Shown: positions 23,874-35,956 of the stretch, in pieces
How positions within the stretch are numbered: the first letter of the stretch is position 1
Layout: each line of letters opens with the position of its first letter
From: Nelumbo lutea
Taxonomy: Eukaryota > Streptophyta > Magnoliopsida > Proteales > Nelumbonaceae
Length of the DNA: 64,000 nt
NCBI GenBank assembly: GCA_022828595.1
Contig: JAKGHH010000004.1
Location: 51,076,922-51,140,921, forward strand
Direction of reading: 5' to 3'
Program-made: the position numbers and the translations under genes
The notes under the pieces: generated by a model
The model's input: only the letters and a program-made list of their open reading frames with translations
Told to the model about the DNA's origin: nothing
Database searches by the model: none

Positions 23874-23889
23874 GGGAGTGGGGGGCAAG
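23874..23889 (+). other. Polypurine tract of element B
   Basis: GGGAGTGGGGGGCAAG abuts the 3' LTR start TGATGTAGG. It matches the tract of element A in form and position. Confidence 0.85.
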
Positions 23890-24519
23890 TGATGTAGGCG
23901 CATTCGGCTGGCTTGTACAAGGCTGACGCATGTCGAATGGAGGACGCCCACATAGGCTTACCATGAGGATGCTTAGGGTTACCTAACGCGGGCCAGGTGG
24001 ACCCATTCGCAGGGCGTCATGTGGCACTGGCAGAACATCTCGCCAGGCCCTCGTACAGCTCGCATTTGGACCATCCAAGTGCAATTGCCCCCTGGCAGCT
24101 TCAGCTATAAATGCAAGGCACCCCCATAAGGTAAGGGATTCGACTAAAAATCTTTGTTATCTCTAAGTCTCTCTCCACTAAGGACTTAGCGTTATCTGAG
24201 ACCTTGTCTGGACCCCTCGGCTCCAGACTCATCACTTACCTCGTGCACATACTAACTTGATCGTCAAAGTTCTCGCCTTGGGTAACCACGCGAGGCCTCT
24301 GACACCTTCTCCCTTGCAGGTTCACTACTGTGGGAACCACACCTCATCCTCCCCCGAACACCCTTCTCGGTACAAGCCCTCGACTTCTACAAAGAGCGAT
24401 ACACCTCGGCCTCTAGTCCTCAGCCTTGGCTTAACTCTCCGAGACTTTCACTGCCTTCCGCCTTCCCTTGAGACTTGAGAGTGAAATTAATTTGTTGCAC
24501 TCGTACAAATTGAGCATCA
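23890..24519 (+). repeat. 3' LTR of element B
   Basis: Starts TGATGTAGGCGCATTCGG and ends GAGCATCA. TATAAAT lies at 24106-24112. It aligns along its length with the 5' LTR and differs mainly by C/T and G/A changes. Confidence 0.9.
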
Positions 24520-24748
24520 AAGAGTAAATGATAAATTATAAGTAAATACTACTTCTTCTTACCCAAGTAAATACTACGTGATTAAAAAGACAAAACCATC
24601 CATGTTATTTTTATTTATTTGTCAAACTGGGGTGGTTTCTTTTGTCTTTTCGCTCACCATTAATAGAACCTAAACTGTCTTTCGTTGTACTTAAAAACAC
24701 ATGTCAAAGTTGCCGTGGTTGGTACCTTCTACATCAACCCATAACGTC

Positions 24749-25316
24749 ACGTGCACACGTCAGATAAGCGGGTTGCACAGGGGTGATGCACACTGGGCGC
24801 TGCATGTTAAAACGATAAAGCCTTTTTGATTCTTTATGGGCGTGACACGTGTCATGAATCTAGTGTTTTCTCCAATAATTGTTTACTATGTTCGTACCCA
24901 GTATAAAAATTAAAAATTAAAAAAGTAAGTAAATAAAGTTGTAATTATCCTGTAAAAGGGACCCACTAATGATTAGCTTTTGATCCTCTGCATGAATGCC
25001 GCGTGTTCACGTGGTGATTGCCCATGGATGGGTCTAGGAATTAACCATGGCCGTCCGTCCGCGTGGGTTGACGCACAAAGCCCGCGAGACGGTTGACAAA
25101 AGTTGAACTTAACTCATAGCTTTCATTTCAGCGTTCACAAGGACCACACCCCCCCCCCCCACCCCCCCACCAACGCGTCGGGACACGTGACTACAAAATT
25201 ATTTTGTCGTATCGCACGTGCTTTTCTACACGTGTCCCTATTCCATAGCTTCCTCCGTACGTGGCGAAGCGCTCTTGTGTCAGCCTTCGAACAAAATATT
25301 TGCTTTCGCCACGTGT
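24749..25316. promoter_or_regulatory. Cluster of ACGTG (G-box/ABRE) motifs
   Basis: ACGTG cores occur at 24749, 24847 (in the palindrome GACACGTGTC), 25009, 25185, 25216, 25229 (ACACGTGTCC), 25259 and 25310 (CCACGTGT). Two more lie at about 26158 and 26225. bZIP and bHLH factors bind such cores. This is far denser than in the surrounding DNA, yet no gene is visible nearby: the next gene start is at 31208. It could be a relic promoter, a distant enhancer, or a transposon's own promoter. A C-rich run sits at 25149-25169. Confidence 0.5.
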
Positions 25317-25570
25317 ATTTCGTGTCCTAATTTACGGTCGCAATTATTTAAAAATAAAAATTAAATTAATCCACTAAAAAAAGAAGAAATTAAGGAGAGA
25401 GAAAAATTCCACGAAATTGACAAGTAGAAAGTAGGGATGATGTGGCAATTGATAACACCAACGCTTGTTGGTGGACTGTGGGACATGTTCGTCCTTTTCA
25501 TTAATAGTTCTATCCCTCTCTTTGACAACCGAATATGCCTCCCAAAGTCCAAGATGCCAATTCATATCTT

Positions 25571-25998
25571 GGGTAAATTGCTGAAATCTTCCCGAAAAGC
25601 TTTTAATTGTTGCTGAGCGTCGCTTGAAGTTTAGTAATTACAATTATATCCCTTGATCTTTTGATATACTTGTAGGTGGATCCTTCTGTGACATGAAAGT
25701 ATCTAAAATATTTATACAGTTATTTTTATTAAAATATTTATTTTCTAAGTTTTTTTATATATAAATTGTTACTCTGAATGCTTCTAATCTTTTTTTTAAT
25801 TGATTTATTTTCTAAATTTACTTTTTATATCAATCGCTTTAAGATAAAACTGTACCTTTAAATTTTTTTCTGTTTTTACAAAATTTGTAATATTTTTCAA
25901 TAAAAATAAGCCTTAATAATCTACTTACAACCTTATCAAAAAATTTAAAGGAGATAATTACAATTGTCAAACTTTAAGGGAGACTTCAGTAATTTACG
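25571..25998. mobile_element. MITE with long TIRs, MULE-like
   Basis: The ends are GGTAAATTGCTGAAATCTTCCC and its counterpart, reverse-complemented, GTAAATTACTGAAGTCTCCCT. The flanks 'tcatatctt' (25562-25570) and 'ctaatatctt' (25999-26008) share ATATCTT, consistent with a decayed 9- to 10-bp duplication of the kind made by MULEs. Same family as 3537-3978. Confidence 0.6.
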
Positions 25999-26008
25999 CT
26001 AATATCTT

Positions 26009-27209
26009 TAACAGGGACAACTCGGTCAAGTCGAAAAATCTTAACTCGCCATTCACATCCGAACCGGTTTCAACTTTCAACTCATTGGAAACTACAACAC
26101 AGATATTGAAACCCATAAGAAGGAAACTGAATCATCCAACGTGGCAAATGACGAATCACGTGGTAGACCAGAACCGTTGGTTTAAAAGATCAGATCGAAA
26201 TGTGATGAACCATCGATCCTATTTGCCACGTGGCCCAAAATTTAAATGAAGTCTGTTGTAGATAACAAACCTCAATTAATAATGGTGAAGCCTGCAGCCC
26301 TTGAGACTTTTACCCTTAGATATGTTTGGTTTGATAGAAATTCAACAAGAGAGATAGAAAGTTGAGAGAAAGTTTTCAATAAACTTTGCGAAATTTGTTA
26401 AACTCTTCAACTTTATGTTTTTCTCTTATTGAAACCAAACATGGCTTTTCCTGATTATAACAAAGTGGAAAACATTAATGGAGTTAACCTGTGATAGTAA
26501 ATAACTATTTGCAAATTTTAATATTTATTGAATTTTAGTTTGACTAAAGTAAGGTTTTGTGTGGACTAATGAAGACAGAAAAAGAATTGGTTTATTATTG
26601 ATTATTGGAAAATAGAGATAGCTACACATGTCAAGAACCACATATAAAGTAGAGGAAAAAGACATACATTTAGCTGTTTATTAGTGTGTGGTTAAGGAGG
26701 GGAGAGGAGATTTTCAAAGGGTTTCTCAAAATTCCAAAGATAATCTTGGGAGACAAAGTTGGGACATTCCTTGGGGCCCACCTTGAAAGTGATCTTAAAC
26801 TGTTTCCACCAGCATCAATTGGAAAAATTAATTTGAGAAAATTTTGAGATTGTTACTGTTGCATTGTTGTCACTTTTATAGTATTATTACCATTTTAGAG
26901 GGTGTTTGTCCATGTGTATGATTTTGTTTTTGCAGAAGAAAAAGAAAAGCAAAATCAATTAATACATTAGCAAAATCAGATGATTTGTTTTTAATATTCT
27001 TTGTATTACAAAACTCACCCTTTTAGAAACACATACAATTACCCATTTTCTTCTTTACCACTGAGGAGCATTCCTCTCCTTTAACCTCTACTTGTTTAAA
27101 TACAATTCTAATTATCCATGGGGAAGGGGTACTTCACTAACCTTCTAAATTTGTTTTGTTACTTAATCTAGTGGGTTATTACAAAAAAAAAAAAGCTTAT
27201 CTATAATTA
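26009..27209. other. Intergenic DNA, no gene recognised
   Basis: No exon chain or RNA gene is seen. A possible small MITE lies at about 26316-26450 ('atatgtttggttt' against 'aaccaaacatgg'), not well enough bounded to call. Confidence 0.45.
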
Positions 27210-27217
27210 ATTGTAGG

Positions 27218-27339
27218 TAGACTTGTTCAGAGGCCGGGCTTTGGGCTTGACTTTACATTATGTTGGGCTCAGACTTTGGGCCGGGTCCATTCAAAATTTA
27301 GCAAAAGTCATGCCCGAGCCTGGCCCATGAACAGGTCTA
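27218..27339. mobile_element. Very small hAT MITE, perfect 8-bp target duplication
   Basis: 122 bp with ends TAGACTTGTTCAGAGGCCGGG and, reverse-complemented, TAGACCTGTTCATGGGCCAGG, flanked by ATTGTAGG at 27210-27217 and 27340-27347. The interior is GC-rich ('gggctttgggc'), in contrast to the AT-rich surroundings. Confidence 0.9.
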
Positions 27340-27347
27340 ATTGTAGG

Positions 27348-29123
27348 TCTGCACATGGATAAACCTCAATTGGAATCATTTAGCAGGTATACTACATCTG
27401 TTTTTGAAGTGTGATTTTGTTTTGAGAAGAAAAAACAAGTTGGTTTGTTTAAAAAATAATTTACATTTTTTAAACCATCTGGGGGGGGTCAACAACATGA
27501 TTGGTTTTGTTTAAGAACAAAAAACAAAACAAATGATGAATTTTAAAACAAAAAACAAATGTTGGAGTTGCTTATAAAAAAAAAACACAAATATTGGAGT
27601 ATGGATATTATAAATTCATTAAAGATGATTAGATATATTGTATGATTTAAAATAAAAACATTTTTTGAAACCAGAAATTCAAGAACATGTTTTTTTTTTT
27701 TTTTTTTTGTTTCAATTTAAGAAAAACACACATTTATGACCAAGAACATGTTTTTCCATGTTCTTGTTTTAAGAAGCAATTAGTTTTTAAGCCAGATGAT
27801 TTTAATTTGATTTTAGAACTCATTGATTGTATTGGATTTCAAAATTTGGGATCCATTAATAAATTGGATCCCAATATTAATTATTTTGATACACTAACAT
27901 CTAATTGAAGTATATATAATAATATAGCATGTATTTATATATAGATTATTTGACATTTTTTTAGAATTTTAATTTAAAATTCTTTAGGCAAAGTGGAATT
28001 TGATATTTATTGGTTTATGTTAAATAATTCAAAAATCCTGGAATCTTATTAAATCAGATTTGATTTGATTTGATTCAATATATTAAAATCTAGTTAATTG
28101 TAGATCGTATATCTATAATGTCATATTTCCCATCATCATCTTCGATGCCTTATCCCAACTATACGAGTTTGGTTACATGAATCATATTTCACCAATCCTT
28201 TCTATTTAAAACCATGCTCAATATTAAATTATTAGCGCTTAAATCAGAATGTTTAAAGTACAATGAAAAACTATTTTCTGAAATAAGATTGATGATTTTT
28301 TGTTTTCATAGAAGTGTGATCAATACTTCTTTTGAAATATAATACATACTACTTTCAAGGCATTTTGTCAACTTCTTAAACAATTAACTAAATGCTAATA
28401 AATTTGCCACGTGGCTATATACTTCAATTATATATTTTCCTCTCCATGCTTTACCTTCTATTAGAGCACAACTTTTGTGTAAAAGATGACTTTTTAATTA
28501 AATAGCTTTTTACAATTATTATTAATAGTAAACATAAATATTCTTTAATAGCATAGCTAGGGGAAGGAGACAAAGTGACAAACCGTCCCCCTCCCCTTCC
28601 CCTCCCAATTTCTTCAAAAATCATTTTAGTGGGTCCACTATATGTACATATATCGAAAGATGGGGCCCATGGCTTCCCCTCCCAATTTCACCACAAAATC
28701 ATTTAACTGCCTCTTTATTCCAAGTTATTTTTTCACCAAAAGGCATTAAACTAATTACTTAGATTAGAATTGAGTTGGACCGGACCAGTTGGTGTTGTAT
28801 CATTCCATGAGGTGACTACAGGATTAAGGACTCGTCACAGTCATCACACCAACTAGTCAAGTTCAAGGCTTTGTCAAGCTCGACTCAACTCGCTTCACTC
28901 AACACGTTCGGACAGTCGGACAGGAGAGGGGAAAAGTAAGAATATGTAGCGCAAGCCACGGCGAGGTTATTAAGGAAAATCTATTTAGGGAGAGAAAAGC
29001 AAACGGCCATTTACTAGAATACCCCCTATACTTTTAAAGGATTGTTAAAATCTATCCCAATAGTTTTTATTTTATTAAAATACCCCTTATAATTTGTAAC
29101 ATATTTATTTAACCGTCCTTTTA
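27348..29123. other. AT-rich intergenic DNA, no gene recognised
   Basis: No gene is recognised. It contains a poly-T run at about 27691-27709 and a pair of 'cccctcccaatttc' blocks at about 28600 and 28677. Confidence 0.45.
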
Positions 29124-29131
29124 TTAAGAAG

Positions 29132-29602
29132 CAATGTTTTAAAAATCAACCCAGAGGTTGAATAATTTTTGCCTTCCGGTTGCAGTCATTGGTTTGATCG
29201 ACTGGGTTGAATGGTTCCGACCATGCCATATCATTGCATATATTTTATATTTAATTTATGTTTTATATTATAGTTTTTATTTTTTTATTTATAAAAACAT
29301 TAAAAATTGTAATTTGAGGCTCAAAAAGGGTTTTTTTTTGGGAAAATAGGGCAAGGTGTCTTGAGACGCATAAATCTCGAAAAGTTACAAAAAAAATCAC
29401 CCCAATTAGACATTGAAGGGCAAAGTTATAGGATTCGAAAATTTTGCATGCATTAGGTATACAACCCGTGACCTGGTCATCAAGTCAAACGAGTCAACAA
29501 TTCGAAAATTTGATGGGTCTTGACTGAATCGAATTTGGAATCCTAGCCGAATAACAATCAAATGGTTCGACCGACCGAATCAAGGGTGAATTGGAAACAT
29601 TG
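29132..29602. mobile_element. hAT-type MITE (CAATGTTT ends)
   Basis: 471 bp with ends CAATGTTTT and, reverse-complemented, CAATGTTTC, flanked by a perfect TTAAGAAG duplication (29124-29131, 29603-29610). The TIRs are short. Internal 'ggtttgatcgactgggttgaa'-like wording recalls the tandem block at 12.7-13.7 kb. Confidence 0.82.
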
Positions 29603-29610
29603 TTAAGAAG

Positions 29611-30950
29611 TATTTTTTTTTTTTTTGCCATTATGATCACTTAAACTTGGTGTAAAATGTCTAAGGGCACGGGCCCGATTTTTTATTCTAAAAAGTATCC
29701 TTTAACACTTCTTCTTATAAAAAAAAAAAACAAAATAGACCAAAGCTAAATAGAGTCAAATATGATGATTGTTTATATTTTATTAAAGGCAAAATTAATA
29801 TTTTTTTTAATTAAATTTATTTAAATGAACATTATAATCAAAACTATAGTTTTCATTATCATAACTAAATTGATTGCAAATTATAAGGAGTATTTTAATA
29901 AAATACAAATTATAAAATAGGTTTTAATATATATTTATAAGTATTTTTATAAAAAATATAAGGGATATTTTGGCAAATATAAAAAAAAAAAGTAAGATAG
30001 TGGGAGGAATTGAAATTTATCTGGTGGACAAATTTGGGAAAAGAGAGAATAAAATGCGAGAGAGAAAGAAGAGGAAGCAGCGCGTCACAACACGCGGCGA
30101 AGCGAGCATCCGCAGCCCGGCCACTCTCGTTTGTCACCACCCTCTGTGTCTCTCTGTCTCTACTCGCATCTACCGGTTTCGTTTTACTTCTTTTCTTTCC
30201 TTCCTTCTCTCCTTTTTTTTTTTTTTTTTTTTTTGTTTCAGTCTCGAGTCTCCACTTCTGGTTGCATCTAAGGAACAAGTAGCAAAAATATCTCTAATCC
30301 TGGCTTTTTCTTTTTACAATTAAATGTAGAATTGTGTATATATATGTGCAGAACTTAAGGGAAGCTAAAGCTTTAAACAATTACTCTTCTTTTCCTTTTC
30401 AACTCTGAGTTTCAGTTTCGGTTTTAGTTTGTGTTTCAGCGTCGGCGTTTGTCCCCACCGAGAACTTCCCAAGAAAAGAAAAATAAGGACATCTGGGCTT
30501 TCTGGGTTTTTTTTTTTTTTTTTTTTGATTCTGCTGTTACAAACTCTGTTTTCACTCCTTCTGTTCCTACCCCTTTCTTCTCAGTTTTTCTCAGTTTTTT
30601 CTTCTTTATAGGTAATAATAAATTTCTGCAACTTTCCTTTTATTTTCTTACTTAGAGTCAAGTGTATAGTTTTCGTATATTTGGGGATGGGGATAATCAG
30701 GGAAAGCGAGAAATAAGAGGAATTGAGATCCGGAAGAGAGAGAGAGAGAGAGAGAGAGATAGAGGGAGAGATTTTGGCTGTGGACAAAGAGAGAAGAAAA
30801 TGGGTCTGGGTTGTCATTTTCTAAATTTAGAAACAGAGCTAGCAGGAAAGGATTACGAGCTTTAAATACTCTGAGTAAGAGAGAGAAAAAGAGAGTGGGT
30901 TCACTGGTTGAAGATCATTCCTGAGACAAATTTCCTTGGTTAATAAATAA
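29611..30950. other. Upstream region of the DUF789 gene
   Basis: AT-rich to about 30000, then pyrimidine-rich with two long poly-T runs (about 30212-30233 and 30508-30529) and an (AG)n tract at 30734-30759. It may contain a distal promoter or an upstream non-coding exon. No coding exon is seen. Confidence 0.4.
30734..30759. repeat. (AG)n microsatellite
   Basis: About 13 AG units upstream of the DUF789 gene. A second, shorter GA tract lies at 31131-31146 inside the probable 5' leader. Confidence 0.95.
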
Positions 30951-30960
30951 AATAAAATTT

Positions 30961-30980
30961 TATAAATATATAAACCCTAA
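30961..30980 (+). promoter_or_regulatory. Candidate core promoter of the DUF789 gene: TATA box plus telo-box
   Basis: TATAAATA at 30961-30968 is followed by AAACCCTAA (telo-box, common near starts of plant growth-related genes) at 30972-30980, then a CT-rich tract from about 31006. Transcription could start near 30995, giving a leader of about 210 bases. An upstream start with a leader intron is the alternative. Confidence 0.4.
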
Positions 30981-31207
30981 ATAAACCATTATAAATTTAC
31001 AGCAACTCCTCTCCTCATCTTCATTGTTGTTGTCAATCTTCTTCTTGCAAGATAAACAAGGAAGGAGGAGTTCTTAAAAGTGGTAGTGATATTCAGTTCA
31101 GTTTCTGCGGTCCTTGTTTATGCAAGGTTAGAGAGAGAGAGAGAGAGGAGAGAGAAAAAAGAGGGAAGAGGCAAGGAGAAAGAGAAGCATCAAAGCATAT
31201 CATCAAG

Positions 31208-34200
31208 ATGACTTCGCCTTTCTGGGGATCGAAAGTTTTTTCTGCTAGCCATTCCAACCTGGAATGCTTTCTCGACCGCATAACCCCTACTGTTCGTGCC
31301 CATTTCCTTCCCAAGGTGATTTCTTTTTCTTTTCTCCTTTTTTTTACAGATGTTTAATGCCATATTCATCACCATCACCGTCCTGATCAGTCGAGTTTCT
31401 TTTTTCTAAACATGAATTTTGCCTTTTGTTTATTTATGCTCTGTGTCTGGGTCTCTCTCTGTGTGAATTTTGTTTGATGGGCTTTGCTCTGCTAAAGGGT
31501 GTATGTAGAAATGAAAAGATCTTGTCTTGTTGATTTGAACTCTTAGGCGCCTTTGTTTTTTCATGGTTTCACCGTTTCTTTCCAAATATTATGCCTGCAT
31601 TTCTTTATTTTGCTGTTACATGCATGAAATATTACGTCTTTTATGTACCTGTATAGAGTCATTTCCTGTTACATTTCTTTTCTTCCGATCCGGTGCTATT
31701 TGTCTGTTTTTTCCCCTCTTATTGAGGATCCTTAATCAACATTGGATCATACTGATTTCTCTCTCTCTGTCTCTCCGTTTGGAAGATTTTCTCTTTAATT
31801 AACATTTTCATGCAGTTAAAAAGTGTTTCGCTTGCTTTTTTACTTGAAAAGCAAACCGAAAATTTATGGAATGAGTATGACATTTTATTTGCTGTTGCAG
31901 ATCTTCTGTTTTGTTTCTAGAAATCCCTGCATTAATTTATTAATGAAAAACTTTTGGCATTTTTGTTCAACTGCAGCTATCTATTTTGGGCCTTTCCCGT
32001 ACAGTATGTGCAAGGAAAAAATTGTTATGTGATTTTTTTCTAACTTTTACTTTTATTTATCTTTTGTTAAACTTTGTAGAGTTGCCTTCGAGATCTAAAC
32101 AGTCCTTGGCATCCTGATGGGAAGAATACTATTGAATACTTCACATTGGCGGATCTCTGGGACCAGTTTGATGAATGGAGTGCCTATGGACTTGGTGTTC
32201 CAATTGTGCTGAAAGGAGGAGAGACTGTTGTTCAGTTCTATGTTCCCTACCTCTCTGGAATTCAGATTTATACTAGCAAATCCTTTAACTCCATTAGGTG
32301 TCCTTGTCAACTATCTTTTAGTGCCTTATACTCAGTTCAGTTTGATTGATGTATCTGGATATTCTTCGGGATTTTTAACAATGAGATTGGACATTCATGC
32401 ATCTCTATTCCAGGAATCCAAGAGAAGAATGTGAAGTGGTTGAATTTGAGAGTGATTCTTGGAGTGAAGACAGTGAGAGTGATAAGCTGTCAAGGTCTCT
32501 GAGTAACAACTCAAGCAGGACGTGGGATGCTGTATCTGAAGATTCAAATTTTGACCAGGAGGGCTCGTGGCCAATGAAGGACAGACTTGGCTCCCTTTAC
32601 TTTCAATACTTTGAGAGGTTGCCTCCTTTTTTGAGGGTTCCAGTTGTGTACAAGGTATATACCTTATTTGAAGGGTGGTTTGGAACTTGCTTTCTTTTTT
32701 GTGGTGTCTGTGGTGTGCTTTATTCTGTTGGAGAAAGAGTAATAGTAGAATTGCATACACAATTCCCATTGCTTATGGTTTTATTGGTTCTCTTGATTTC
32801 AGATCAATGAATTGGCACAGAACTATCCAGGTTTGATGACATTCAGAAGTGTGGATCTTTCACCTGCTAGTTGGATGGCCGTTGCTTGGTATGCTTAGTT
32901 AATGGCACCATGCCATATTTCTATTAATGAAGATTATTTACATTACAGAAATTGATGGAAAATGCTATGCTGTTGGGAACTATTCGAACAGAAATTGAGT
33001 CACAGAAGTTTTCTAGGTCTTTTTCCATTTTGTATGTCTATTTGGTGACAAATTTCCAAGTTGCTCCCCTTCTATGGCAGTCTGACACTTATTGTATGCT
33101 CTGCGCTCCACAATCATATTGGCTAGGTTTTAGTTTTAGCTAATTCTTGTTATGTGGCACCATGTAACTCCTTCTGGTAATGAAGAACCTTTATATCACA
33201 GAAATTGATGGAATGTCCTGTGCTGTTGAAAACTATTTAAAGTTTACCACTTCATTGCAACTTGCAACACAAGTATTTGATTCTTTTTCCTTCATTTCTT
33301 TCGAAAAAGCATTTGATTCATGATTGAGGGGCAGACTTGTTTTGTATGCTCTGCATTCCACAACCATATGGCTAGACATGTTCTGTATGCTCTTGGCCTA
33401 AACTACACTTTCTATTAAACATATTCATGCATAAGGAAAGACTTTGAAGGGATTTCTTGTTTCTTAATTGGGAAAGAAGCAGGACGGAACATTCCAGGAA
33501 GGGTTTTGACCAATGTGTGCATGCCTGTTTACATTTTTCTTAGTCAATGCAAAGACCTAAAATGAATAGTCAATTGTTTGACTTCTTAATCTTTTTCCAA
33601 CCCTGCTGATCTGGATTGGTTTTGTGAAATTAATGAATTTAAGACTTTTGCTTATAGATGGCATTGTATCTTTCTTTATTGTCCATTAGGTATCCAATTT
33701 ATCACATTCCATCTGGGAGAAATGTGAGAGACTTGTCTACTTGCTTCCTTACTTATCATACACTTTCATCGTCTTTCCAAGGTATGTGACATCTTCCTGG
33801 ATTGGTATCCTTTCATTCATTAATAGAAAATTTGTTTCTTGCTCTGTGCTTACTAAATTGTTGTCAGACTTCAATAGTAATGGCTTAAAATTCTGTTTGA
33901 ATTGATTAATATGGCATTTACATGACAATCAAATGGATATTCATGGAAAAAAGAACAATATGCACTTCTGGATTTTGGTGCTGTTGGTGGTTTGACCTGT
34001 AATTCACCCGAGTCTGCTTAGTGTTGTTTAATGAGTAGCTTTAGTATAAAACAATGAACTTGTTTTATGCAATAGATGCTCAACGATTGAGGATGCTAGT
34101 GAAGCTTGAATGGCTGCTAATTTGAATGTTTTTTGTTTGCTAAATCAAGGAAAAGGGTGCACTTTGGTCAATAAAATTTCCTGGTGTTTTTTTTTTTTCC

Positions 34201-35956
34201 TTTTTCTAACTTGTCATTTAGTTGGATGAATGGCAACCACTTAACTTTTATTATGTCAAACAGTTGTTTGTTGTGTTTGGAGGGAATTTCCACTTTATTT
34301 GTCCTATGTGCTAATGGCATCTTTGTGTTTGAAACTATGATAAACTATTTTGCAGTGTATTTTGTTCCAAACATATCACTTTTCTGATTCCTGATGCTAT
34401 GATTTAAGTTGAAATGTTGTAACTTAAAACACCATGGTACCAAACAGCATCCTCGTTATCATGTTAAAGTCATTTAAAAATGAATATGTTACATCATTTA
34501 CAGGATACCTTGTCTTTCTTGTTGTTCAAAATAAGATTTAATCCATTCAAGAAAACTGTGATTTCAAAGCCTTTTTTTATCAAAGCTAAACCCATCCCTA
34601 TTTCAATCTTCAAATCATTAGTCCAAATTGGAATTGTCCTATATATGCTAATCTTTAATAAAAGACTTGTTTCGTATGTGAAAAAAATATTTTCTTTATT
34701 CCCATTTTTATGAAATATTATTGATCTTAAAAATATAGAGACATTTCAGGCTTCCAAAATATTAAGTACTTTTTCTTCCTCCTATAAAGTGGCCATCAAA
34801 TTGGTTGAGTCAACAATGTTGGTGGCTTGGCGCTATTGTTTTCTTTTTTTTTGCCTAGAAAATGCCTAAGCTAGAGATTTGGTTTCCTTTGTGTTAGACT
34901 TAATGGGATCTCAAGACTTGCCACTTTCAGATCATTATAATTTAAATATTTCATTAAAGCAAAGTTGCGATTTAAATATTCATGGAAAGCCTTATAACTT
35001 ATAAGTTACAAGCACCCTTTCACATTTATCCTTTTCTTAAATGGTCTTTCCCAAGTAGGTATTGTTTTAGTCAGGCATACATATTATTTAATTTCATTTC
35101 AATACATAGTGCTAAAGAGATCTCCTTGGATTCCACATTCCTGGAGACCCATTAGTTTGGTGGTCATCATTCTAACCAACAGGAATTACAATAAGTTCAA
35201 CAGGGCATTTATTGACAATTGTTTTGGTTACCCTAGGGTCTACATCTCTTTCAGAAAAAAACCCAGTCTCACAGTTACTGTAACTTATCAGGTCTTTGTT
35301 GCATTATTTATTTCATTATTACCACAGAATTGCAACATGCAAGGTTATCTATTTTCTTTTCTCTTCATCCTTGCTACTCTTATATGCCTGCTTCTCTATG
35401 TGTTTGAATCTCATGGTTGCCTGAAAATGATGGTTTCTCTACCCAAATGCTTTTGTTCTGGTAATAAGTCCATCATTAAGGTGGCTAATGTCCTCCAATT
35501 TCTTGTCAACATTTATTCTTGGAGAGGAGTTCCTGTGAATGCTCCCTTTGTCTTTGCTTTTCTATTGGGCAAAGAGTAAATGGGGCAAAGCTGCATTTTT
35601 TTATTTGAAGCGAATTATTGTTGCTTAGTTTTGTTTAGTTTCTTGGTTTGATCCAAATTTTTATGATCTTAGAATGGTATGATATTGCAGATATTGCATC
35701 AGAGGAAGCCAAGGAGAAAAGTTTTTGTTCGTCAGAAGAGGGAGACAAAGGAGAGGAACCTGAAGGGGAGTGTAGTGGCAGTATATCCCTTCCTCCCTTT
35801 GGACTGGCCACTTACAAGATGCATGGGAATCTATGGAGGAATCCTGCATCCACGGACCAGGAAAAGATCACTTCTCTCACGAGTGCTGCAGATTCCTGGT
35901 TGAAGCAGCTCAGATTGGAACACCATGACTTCACCTACTTCACCACTCACTCTTAA
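31208..35956 (+). CDS. DUF789 family protein, six exons, 336 aa
   Basis: Coding exons are 31208-31315, 32080-32297, 32414-32654, 32803-32888, 33690-33781 and 35691-35956. All junctions are GT-AG, the phases agree throughout, and the total is 337 codons with the stop. The start ATG opens exon 1 (MTSPFWGSKVFSASHSNLECFL) and follows a GA-rich leader. Recognisable DUF789 blocks are NLECFLDRITPTV and LADLWDQFDEWSAYGLGVPIVL, then VVQFYVPYLSGIQIY (about residues 60-100), a Ser/Glu-rich acidic insert, SLYFQYFERLPPFLRVP, SPASWMAVAWYPIYHIP, LSTCFLTYHTLSSSF, and the C-terminal LPPFGLATYKMHGNLW. The family is plant-specific and of unknown biochemical function. No signal peptide or membrane segment is seen. 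Length and order fit the family, so the gene looks intact. Intron 5 is 1.9 kb. Confidence 0.95.
32905..33400 (+). repeat. Tandem duplication inside intron 4 of the DUF789 gene
   Basis: Blocks such as 'acagaaattgatgga' (32946 and 33199), 'gtatgctctgc(g/a)(c/t)tccacaa' (33094, 33344) and 'ggcaccatg' (32904, 33155) recur about 250 bases apart. The two copies have diverged and contain no exon. Confidence 0.7.

Larger units (their letters stand above)
15790..24519 (+). mobile_element. Complete but defective Tat-lineage Ty3/gypsy retrotransposon (element B)
   Basis: Two LTRs (15790-16415 and 23890-24519) enclose a primer-site remnant, gag, RT-RNase H, a long antisense gene and a polypurine tract. 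The aspartic protease and the integrase are both missing. The two LTRs differ at about 31 of the first 265 aligned bases by hand count, mostly transitions, so the insertion is old. Immediate 5-bp flanks do not match, but AGTAAA occurs directly left (15784-15789) and from 24523, four bases beyond the right CATCA end, which may be a shifted target duplication. Gag and pol contain many stops. Confidence 0.92.

Noticed and set aside
15784..24528. Perfect target-site duplication for element B
   Set aside because: The 5 bases beside the predicted ends differ. AGTAAA is present on both sides but shifted by three bases on the right, so I do not claim it as certain.
35109..35579. 156-codon open frame within intron 5 of the DUF789 gene
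   Set aside because: No recognisable domain, AT-rich intron composition, and flanking exons splice across it. It is most likely a chance frame.
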